Shown here: positions 55,541 through 64,000 of the stretch, in pieces | Position numbering within the stretch: position 1 is the first letter of the stretch | Layout: each line of letters opens with the position of its first letter | NCBI GenBank assembly: GCA_032718475.1 | Contig: JAUCBJ010002303.1 | Span: 20,694 to 84,693 of the forward strand | DNA: 64,000 nt | Source of the DNA: Nemertoderma westbladi | Lineage: Eukaryota; Xenacoelomorpha; Nemertodermatida; Nemertodermatidae | Reading direction: 5' to 3' | The notes under the pieces: model-generated | Told to the model about the DNA's origin: nothing | The model's database searches: none | What the model saw: the letters and a program-made list of their open reading frames with translations, nothing else | Position numbers and translations under genes: made by a program

Positions 55541-58500
55541 CTCGTGGCCTTATACTCCACAAACTATAAAGATCTCGTGGCCTTAATCTCCACTAACTAT
55601 AAAGATCTCGTGGCCTTATTCTCCACAAACTATAAAGATCTCGTGGACTTATTCTCCACAAACTATAAAGATCTCGTGGCCTTATTCTCCACAAACTATA
55701 AAGATCTCGAGGCCTTATTCTCCACAAACTATAAAGATCTCTTGGCCTTATTCTCCACAAACTATAAAGATCTCGTGGCCTTATTCTCCACAAACTATAA
55801 AGATCTCGTGGCCTTATTCTCCACAAACTATAAAGATCTCGTGGCCTTATTCTACACAAACTATAAAGATCTCGTGGCCTTATTCTCCACAAACTATAAA
55901 GAGCTCGTGGCCTTATTCTCCACAAACTATAAAGATCTCGTGGCCTTATTCTCCACAAACTATAAAGATCTCGTGGCCTTATTCTCCACAAATTATAAAG
56001 AGCTCGTGGCCTTATTCTCCACAAACTATAAAGATCTCGAGGCCTTATTCTCCACAAACTATAAAGATCTCTTGGCCTTATTCTCCACAAACTATAAAGG
56101 TCTCGTGGCCTTATTCTCCACAAACTATAAAGATCTCGTGGCCTTATTCTAAACAAACTATAAAGATCTCGTGGCCTTATTCTCCACAAACTATAAAGAT
56201 CTCGTGGCCTTATTCTCCACAAACTATAAAGATCTCGTGGCCTTATTCTCCACAAACTATAAAGATCTCGTGGCCTTATTCTCCACATACTATAAAGATT
56301 TCGTGGCCTTATTCTCCACAAACTATAAAGATCTCGTGGCCTTATTCTCCACAAACTATAAAGATCTCGTGGCCTTATTCTCCACTAACTATAAAGATCT
56401 CGTGGCCTTATTCTCCACAAACTATAAAGATCTCGTGGACTTATTCTCCACAAACTATAAAGATCTCGTGGCCTTATTCTCCACAAACTATAAAGATCTC
56501 GTGGCCTTATTCTCCACAAACTATAAAGATCTCGTGGCCTTATTCTACACAAACTATAAAGATCTCGTGGCCTTATTCTCCACAAACTATAAAGAGCTCG
56601 TGGCCTTATTCTCCACAAACTATAAAGATCTCGTGGCCTTATTCTCCACAAACTATAAAGATCTCGAGGCCTTATTCTCCACAAACTATAAAGATCTCTT
56701 GGCCTTATTCTCCACAAACTATAAAGGTCTCGTGGCCTTATTCTCCACAAACTATAAAGATCTCGAGGCCTTATTCTCCACAAACTATAATGATCTCTTG
56801 GCCTTATTCTCCACAAACTATAAAGGTCTCGTGGCCTTATTCTCCACAAACTATAAAGATCTCGTGGCCTTATTCTAAACAAACTATAAAGATCTCGTGG
56901 CCTTATTCTCCACAAACTATAAATATCTCGTGGCCTTATTCTCCACAAACTATAAAGATCTCGTGGCCTTATTCTCCACAAACTATAAAGATCTCGTGGC
57001 CTTATTCTCCACATACTATAAAGATTTCGTGGCCTTATTCTCCACAAACTATAAAGATCTCGTGGCCTTATTCTCCACAAACTATAAAGATCTCGTGGCC
57101 TTATTCTCCACTAACTATAAAGATCTCGTGGCCTTATTCTCCACAAACTATAAAGATCTCGTGGACTTATTCTCCACAAACTATAAAGATCTCGTGGCCT
57201 TATTCTCCACAAACTATAAAGATCTCGAGGCCTTATTCTCCACAAACTATAAAGATCTCTTGGCCTTATTCTCCACAAACTATAAAGATCTCGTGGCCTT
57301 ATTCTCCACAAACTATAAAGATCTCGTGGCCTTATTCTCCACAAACTATAAAGATCTCGTGGCCTTATTCTACCAAACTATAAAGATCTCGTGGCCTTAT
57401 TCTCCACAAACTATAAAGATCTCGTGGCCTTATTCTCCACAAACTATAAAGATCTTGTGGCCTTATTCTCCACAAACTATAAAGAGCTCGTGGCCTTATT
57501 CTCCACAAACTATAAAGATCTCGTGGCCTTATTCGCCACAAACTATAAAGATCTCGTGCCCTTATTCTCCACAATCTGTAAAGATCTCGTGGCCTTATTC
57601 TCCACAAACTATAAAGATCTCGTGGCCTTATTCTAAACAAACTATAAAGATCTCGTGGCCTTATTCTCCACAAACTATAAAGATCTCGTGGCCTTATTCT
57701 CCACAAACTATAAAGATCTCGTGGCCTTATTCTCCACAAACTATAAAGATCTCGTGGCCTTATTCTCCATAAACTATAAAGATCTCGTGGCCTTATTCTC
57801 CACAAACTATAAAGATCTCGTGCCTTATTCTCCACAAACTATAAAGATCTCGTGGCCTTATTCTCCACAAACTATAAAGATCTCGTGGCCTTATTCTCCA
57901 CAAACTATAAAGATCTCGTGGCCTTATTCTCCACAAACTATAAAGATCTCGTGGCCTTATTCTCCACAAACTATAAAGATCTCGTGGCCTTATTCTCCAC
58001 AAACTATAAAGATCTCGTGGCCTTATTCTCCACAAACTATAAAGATCTCGTGGCCTTATTCTCCACAAACTATAAAGATCTCGTGGCCTTATTCTACACA
58101 AACTATAAAGATCTCGTGGCCTTATTCTCCACAAACTATAAAGATCTCGTGGCCTTATTCTCCACAAACTATAAAGATCTCGTGGCCTTATTCTCCACAA
58201 ACTATAAAGATCTCGTGGCCTTATTCTCCACAAACTATAAAGATCTCGTGCCTTATTCTCCACAAACTATAAAGATCTCGTGGCCTTATTCTCCACAAAC
58301 TATAAAGATCTCGTGGCCTTATTCTCCACAAACTATAAAGATCTCGTGGCCTTATTCTCCACAAACTATAAAGATCTCGTGGCCTTATTCTCCACAAACT
58401 ATAAAGATCTCGTGGCCTTATTCTCCACAAACTATAAAGATCTCGTGGCCTTATTCTCCACAAACTATAAAGATCTCGTGGCCTTATTCTCCACAAACTA

Positions 58501-58772
58501 TAAAGATCTCGTGGCCTTATTCTCCACAAACTATAAAGATCTCGTGGCCTTATTCTCCACAAACTATAAAGATCTCGTGGCCTTATTCTCCACAAACTAT
58601 AAAGATCTCGTGGCCTTATTCTCCACAAACTATAAAGATCTCGTGGCCTTATTCTCCACAAACTATAAAGATCTCGTGGCTTTATTCTCCACAAACTATA
58701 AAGATCTCGTGGCCTTATTCTCCACAAACTATAATGATCTCGTGGCCTTATTCTCCACAAACTATAAAGATG
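55541..58772. repeat. 33 bp satellite array, about 98 copies, with higher-order structure
   Basis: The unit is CTCGTGGCCTTATTCTCCAC then AAACTATAAAGAT (with an AGATCT site). Variants recur at about 725-790 bp spacing: GTGGACTTATT (55,646; 56,436; 57,166), ATTCTAAAC (56,148; 56,873; 57,632), and CATACTATAAAGATTTCG (56,285; 57,010). The right third is nearly uniform. Because 33 is a multiple of 3, frames stay open on both strands; 1 bp indels (57,370, 57,822, 58,250) break them. Confidence 0.95.
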
Positions 58773-60306
58773 TTAATGTTAAATGAAGTTGTACTGATAC
58801 TTATCTTTGTCATTTATTGGCGATTCGACTTAAAACGTTTTTTTTTTTCAGTAGATGTTAATGTAAAAAATCGTAATAGATACAGTTACCACAGATATGA
58901 ATCCAGCACATTAATACATTAATTACAGATTAATAATTATAAACACGACATATTGAATAACTGAACAAATTGTTCACCTTTAGAGTTGGAAAAACAATTT
59001 ATTATTAACAAAATTCAAGAGATATAAGAGTTATTGACGTATCGACATTACCATTTTCCAATTTAACTTTTATTTATTATCACAATTAAAGATTACTAAG
59101 TTTATTCCAAAATTTTAATATTACTCAACGTCTTTTGTACTCAGTGTCAGCAAGTAATTTTCGCGTGTTACTTTCATAAAATTGCTTAGCTACATTACAT
59201 AGACCGGAAGTACCTAACAAGCCAAATGTATATAGTTGTAAAATTTTAATGAATGTTTTGTAATCTTTGTTTAATAAATAAGCATTTTATATTGGATATA
59301 ACAGCAGTAATGTTAATGAGTTATGTTTGTCTTGCAGGTACACTTATTAATTTACTTTATAGCATGATTATCCTGAGTGCCTGCGGTACCACTGAGTGCC
59401 TGAGGTACCACTGAGTGCCTGAGGTACCACTGAGTGCCTGAGATACCCCGAGTCCTTGAGGTACCACGGATTGTTTTTTATGAACAGCAAACTATGATCC
59501 GTTATCAATTCCGTAAAACTACTTATCAAAAATTAACCAGGAGATTGTAAATGGTTATTAAAACAAATAGTGGATTCAGTAATACTCTACCTTACACACT
59601 ATATCCTGCTCCTTGATATTCCTAATATATGATTTCTTAATTCTGGGACCTGCCTCCATTTTTCTATAAATTTTAATAATATCAAACAATTGTACAAACA
59701 GAGAATGTTAAATTTCCCTATTATTGTTTAGGTGAATGATAATTTATATTTTCCATTTCAACCTTAGCTATAAGCGATTGAAAAAAAAATTATAATTTAT
59801 CGATATTACACCAGTTGTTGTACCGCAGCTATTCTAAGTCAATAGAATGATTTGTTGGTACTGCCTGTGATTCGCAACTTAATTTAAAATTTAAATACAT
59901 TCCCGCAATCTCAATGAATTATAAATATTCGTGTACGTTCTAGAATGTTTGATAATTAAATAACCTGGGGTTGACGAAAAATCACGTCATTTTCTCTCAC
60001 GCCCACAACAATTCAGCTATTTCTCAATTAAATTCAGTTGCTTTTGCCGATTTGGATAGTTTCATAAAATCGGGAAAGTCGCGAAAATGAAGAGTAAAGC
60101 ATTGATCCGGTGCAATATCCATCCATGGAGGATTATCAATCTTAAATTACTTCTTTAAAAAGTCACGAGATTAAGATTTTTATAAAAAATAGAAGGGAAC
60201 CAGGTCACTAAATTAAGACAGAATTACAGGACATGATATATAAATGTTATTGATTCAACTACAGTATACTGTATATCAGTGCCATGTCCTTTACACCAGA
60301 AGGTAA
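58773..60306. other. Intergenic, no recognisable gene
   Basis: AT-rich. A short tandem repeat CTGAGTGCCTGAGGTACCA in four copies lies at 59,373-59,465. Nothing else is supported. Confidence 0.5.
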
Positions 60307-62133
60307 TTAAAGGTCAGTCCCTTTCCGGAAGGCCGGGTTAACATTCCCTTCGGCGGTGGATGACGTCATATTAACAGCGCGATTGGATTCCTCCTCACCC
60401 CGCGACATTCCTCGACGAGCTCTAATCGTCTTTACGGAGGTGTGAATGAGAACAGCAACGCAGGCGACGAAGGCTGCTGCTGTAACGGCAATCAATACGA
60501 TTATCCAATCTTCTATACCTCCCGCAGCAGGGGTTGTTGGCGCACCTGTTGTCTCAGAAACCTCCTCCTTCAAACCACTTTCCTCTAAAATCTCATCCTC
60601 GTTCTCCGTGAAAACATTTAGGATATCCTCACCGGTTACGTAAGCCTCCTCATCATCTACGTAAACCATAACATTTATTTCTATCAATTCTTTATCTGAA
60701 TGAATTGATCTCTCATGTCTACTGACTTTATTATTAACAACTGTGATGCAAAATAATTCGATCTTTTCAGCATTTAAATCGTCAGCGACGCAAGTTGCAT
60801 TTTCAGATTCGCAATAATTCTTGATGTATTTCGCCAAACTTTTCTTCAAGTCATCAGCGTTTTTCTCGACGAAACTATTGATGGATTCCACTTTAAACCG
60901 CAACACAGCGTATTCACCCGGGTTTATATCGTCGCGATAACTAGGCAACAAAGCCTCGGATGTTTGAGAGACGGAGGCTGTGAATCCGGAATCATTCATA
61001 GCGGAGCGGCACTGGATGTCGAGATAAACGACCGACTGACACGAAACGTACTCGATGGGCGAGCCGGAGTTGTAGGGAAGGGTTATATTCAGAGAACTTC
61101 CAGCTGTACCATCGCTTAAAGACGCATAGCGCTCGTCAACGTCAATCTCATGGGGAAGAGCTAAAGTCGTCAAATTAAGAGCAACCCTGTTACCAGGAAC
61201 ACCGACAAACTGGAATTTACAAAGGGTATTATATAATTTTCCTGAAGTATCAACATTTTCGACATCGCTCAAACTCCATTCGTACATTTTCGTTTCGGAT
61301 TCACTTAAATTGTAGGTAGTGTTACACATAGGGTAATATTCCTGGTAGTAATTAATCTGTAGTATAATGTCATTGATGGTAGAATCCGTCTCTAACTCTA
61401 ACATGAACCCAGGTTTATCTACGTCGAATTCTTTGCCCTTAGGAATGGATCCACTTAGTCTGTCAGCCACTGGAAATAGTTCGTCGCCTTCTTGAATACC
61501 GTAGATGCTCACTGTGTCATAAACAGCCTCAGTTTCGAAAAGATCAGTAATAAGACGGTATGTTTCTCTACCTGTTCCACCAGATGAAACTATCCATTCA
61601 CAACGCTGGTTGAAACCAATTACAGGATTCGTACGAATGACGCCGCGGAATTTATTCATTTCCGGAGGAATCTCGATGTCACACTTTTTATCGATCGGTA
61701 GTGTTGCTTCATCTTCCGTAATGCTAAACGTCACGATAAAGTGATCCTCTGTCCCGTTCTCCATTCCGCTCACCTGTAGGGTCAAAGGGGTGTAGTCAGG
61801 AGCCACGAACGGACCAACAATTTTATCACCTGTTATGAAAGCTATAAGAATATCATTTGCCATGAGCGAGATTGATCTATTGTATGCCTCAAGGAAGACG
61901 CCCTCGATAGTTGCCATCACACGTGACCCATTAAAATTATATAAAGCGACAGACCACATACATGAACTTGGTATACCTCCGGGGTAGTCACTGGAATCTA
62001 CCGTTAACGTAGTTTCGTTATGTCCAAGAGTGAAGTACCCGGCACCCATTAGCGGGCAATCATCGGCATAGACCAAAGGTTGCAGAGAAACGACTAGTAT
62101 TATAAACATTGGAATCATTAAATTATACATCAT
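60307..62133 (-). CDS. Single-pass type I membrane glycoprotein, CUB-like ectodomain (intronless)
   Basis: 608 residues, ATG at 62,133 (a second Met follows directly), stop at 60,307, no break. The N-terminal signal peptide is MIPMFIILVVSLQPLVYA. The ectodomain has paired Cys and beta-rich segments resembling diverged CUB domains (CPLMGAGYFTLG; CDIEIPPEMNKFRGVIRTNP with CEWIVSS; a third CNTTYNL...CKFQFVG) and at least ten N-glycosylation sites. A SEA- or nidogen-like segment (ADDLKKSLAKYIKNYCESEN) precedes RHERS, a possible basic cleavage site. A Thr/Pro/Ala stalk leads to a transmembrane helix near 542-564 (WIIVLIAVTAAAFVACVAVL) and a 45-residue tail with NPAF. The family is not identified; a surface receptor or adhesion role is inference. 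Confidence 0.85.
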   Translation of the reverse strand: MMYNLMIPMFIILVVSLQPLVYADDCPLMGAGYFTLGHNETTLTVDSSDYPGGIPSSCMWSVALYNFNGSRVMATIEGVFLEAYNRSISLMANDILIAFITGDKIVGPFVAPDYTPLTLQVSGMENGTEDHFIVTFSITEDEATLPIDKKCDIEIPPEMNKFRGVIRTNPVIGFNQRCEWIVSSGGTGRETYRLITDLFETEAVYDTVSIYGIQEGDELFPVADRLSGSIPKGKEFDVDKPGFMLELETDSTINDIILQINYYQEYYPMCNTTYNLSESETKMYEWSLSDVENVDTSGKLYNTLCKFQFVGVPGNRVALNLTTLALPHEIDVDERYASLSDGTAGSSLNITLPYNSGSPIEYVSCQSVVYLDIQCRSAMNDSGFTASVSQTSEALLPSYRDDINPGEYAVLRFKVESINSFVEKNADDLKKSLAKYIKNYCESENATCVADDLNAEKIELFCITVVNNKVSRHERSIHSDKELIEINVMVYVDDEEAYVTGEDILNVFTENEDEILEESGLKEEVSETTGAPTTPAAGGIEDWIIVLIAVTAAAFVACVAVLIHTSVKTIRARRGMSRGEEESNRAVNMTSSTAEGNVNPAFRKGTDL

Positions 62134-63741
62134 TATATTTACGTACAGCAGAAGTTAACAAAATTATTGATTCAAAGTTAAAGAGTCTTCGTATATGACT
62201 TTAGTTATATATATTCGATTTCTTTAAAGACGATATGTTTTACTTAAGAAAAATAGTTATAACACAAATACAGCAATAAGTAATAAATAAATTTTGCCTA
62301 ACATAGTTCACTCACCACTCATAGACTCACCCTGATCTAACTAATCTACAATCATATAAACCAAAAAATATTAGTTAAATTAACTTCCATATTAGGCAGC
62401 AGCCCATCAATGTCTATTACAATGCTAACGCATTGAGTCGATTAAACAACTCGACTCCAAACATGGATGGGACAAGTATATTTCCAGTCCTAACATGGGA
62501 ATGGCATCTCGGGGGGGGGGGGGGGGGGGGGGGGGGTGTGTCCGTGGTCGCAAATCGTCAATGTCAAAAAATGTCAATGTTCAATTAAGTGAAAGGAGAA
62601 GGTTACAGTGGCACCTTATTCGAACCAAAGCAATAAACGAGTCAATAAAATTGTTATTTTTTCGTAATCAGCGCGTTGATTTTCACTGGAAAAAGTTGAA
62701 ATTTGATTGACCGATTGCTAGATTGCGAGATTGTTAGAATTTTATTCAAAACACAGTAGTTATTGTTGTATTGTTGTAAAAGTAGTTATATAGAGAGTAA
62801 TAATTTTCGTGGAAATTGCCTTGACAAAAATAAATCACACTATTGATCTCATGAAGAACCTTTTATTGGTCGAGATACCCCCAATGTCGTGACAGTAGCA
62901 TAGCAACTATTTACAATAATGTTTATCTATTATATTTTACATTTCTACTTTGTTCAATTAAACTATATAAATCTAAAACATTTAAAAAAAAAAAAAAAAG
63001 CCTCAATATATTGGCACAAATTAATTTTTATAATTTGAAGTCAAAGTAGAGAATGTCGTTGTACCAACACTAAATTGAGATTATTACTAAAAGCAGCGAT
63101 ACATTACATATTAATGAATATCACATACAATTAGCATTATATTATGACACTGTGGTAGTGTGGGATAATAATTTCCATTATTTGAACAATGTTAGAAGCA
63201 CGCACAATGTACAAAGTACATTTGAGAAAAACATATTCCTTCCCATTGGTTTAATTACAACTTAATAAATTATATCATTTGTTTCAAGTCAACAAAAATT
63301 GTGCATGCAATGGTAAAGTCGATTAGTTCTAATAAAAAAGAGTTACAGGATAGATGGAAAACTAAAGGTGTAGTGCTTTCGATTTTGTGTTAGTTTACTT
63401 TGTACTGGCCAATGCCTAACTTCATATTCTCTTAAAATATTAAATTTTCAATAAGGAAATCCAATATTAAAATATTATAAATATATATTATATAATAATA
63501 ATAATTAAATTAGTAAACTCAATATGTTTGCAGATAAACTGATGAGAATGACATCTTTTCGTGTTTTCGATATAAATCATTTGATTGAGTACAAACATTT
63601 ATCTAAAAAGTTACTGAATAAATATTTGAAACACGGCGTTCTAAACATAGCCCTTGCACTTGCCTGTCAGATGAATGCAATTTCATGGACCGCCGCTAGG
63701 GGGCGCTAAATAATAACTTCGTCTAGCTAAATATTAACTTT
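62134..63741. other. Upstream of the membrane-protein gene; no gene recognised
   Basis: AT-rich, with a run of 26 G at 62,511-62,536. The region before 62,133 should hold the minus-strand promoter, but no clear TATA or initiator could be chosen. Confidence 0.4.
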
Positions 63742-64000
63742 CTTGTCAACTCCAAGAAGACCAAAATCATGACAGTGAACCCAGACAGCCCTCAAGAAAT
63801 GTCTGATCTTAAGAGCATAAGCTATAAGTTTGGCTTGCTTTGAGCACGTGGATAACTTCTGCTGCTTGGGATCATGGATCCGAAAGTAAGGTGAAGACTT
63901 TCGGTTAAGTAAGGGGAAGGCATTGGGCGTTAAATGGTCAATCCAGGATTTGGAAGTCCCATCGAATAAAACGGAACCATAAGGTTCAATTATTTATGGC
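63742..64000 (+). pseudogene. Non-LTR retrotransposon RT fragment, decayed
   Basis: The plus strand in broken frames gives VNSKKTKIMTVNPDSPQ, then VDNFCCLGSWIRK, then VKTFG and RHWALNGQSRIWKS, matching the order of the late RT segment of the same LINE family as 48,455 and 49,850. Stops and indels are frequent. It runs off the window edge. Confidence 0.7.

Noticed and set aside
55520-58922. Long open frames with LVALFSTNYKD or LWRIRPRDLYS repeats on both strands
   Set aside because: They are produced by a 33 bp tandem repeat whose length is a multiple of 3, are open in opposite strands at once and break at 1 bp indels. No start context or other domain.

Overview
The window is eukaryotic DNA from an animal, most likely a marine invertebrate. 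It shows spliced genes with GT-AG introns, an animal-type actin, exons of an NALCN-type sodium-leak channel, a Pol III tRNA gene, several metazoan retroelement classes (BEL/Pao, Ty3/Gypsy, non-LTR) and very abundant minisatellites. The actin intron after codon 41 and the many AGGCCTA-type words would fit a deuterostome, but species and phylum cannot be fixed from sequence alone.

Layout. (1) 1-14,033: two BEL/Pao LTR retrotransposons in tandem sharing the LTR at 2,243-2,783. The left copy is cut by the window edge and has a large internal deletion. The right copy (2,243-14,033) has gag, protease, RT, RNase H and integrase in one broken reading frame, then a GGTACGTAGTACC tandem array, then a large accessory ORF. 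I read that ORF as a DEDD-type 3'-5' exonuclease-like domain followed by three CCHC zinc knuckles. This is the most unusual thing in the window. (2) 14,034-19,550: a fold-back element with about 200 bp inverted ends, unannotated sequence, and a 779 bp unit in three near-identical tandem copies. (3) 19,791-20,822 and 34,803-35,825: two intronless paralogues of dihydrodiol dehydrogenase (Gfo/Idh/MocA family). They have a 219 bp identical tract, and the second copy has lost the conserved active-site Asp. Between them lie a decayed Ty3/Gypsy-like pol (21,502-24,270), a KpnI-site-rich minisatellite, a second Ty3/Gypsy element (25,970-31,740) split in its RT by a 2.5 kb insertion, and an inverted BEL/Pao remnant (33,340-34,470).

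(4) 39,915-50,724, minus strand: six exons of an NALCN-type channel, from the domain I pore region to domain II S5, with matching intron phases. A complete actin gene lies on the plus strand inside one of its introns (coding 43,898-45,136), with two CArG boxes and a TATA box upstream. The intron between the first two exons is remarkable. Its 5' splice-site region is tandemly triplicated, and its 3' splice site is the last unit of a 1.75 kb minisatellite whose every unit carries an acceptor-like sequence. A tRNA-Thr gene and non-LTR remnants also lie in this intron. (5) 51,004-54,629: a large fold-back element with arms of about 1 kb that contain a 12 bp tandem repeat. It encloses a 168-residue ORF with a CxxC...H...C pattern and is itself invaded by smaller inverted-repeat elements. 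(6) 55,541-58,772: about 98 copies of a 33 bp repeat with higher-order structure. (7) 60,307-62,133, minus strand: an intact single-exon type I membrane glycoprotein, CUB-like. The right end (63,742-64,000) is the decayed RT of a non-LTR element.

The cellular genes are small islands in repeats. The retroelement ORFs are broken by stops, indels and nested insertions and are annotated as pseudogenes where this is visible. All identities are by eye; no database search or alignment was run.
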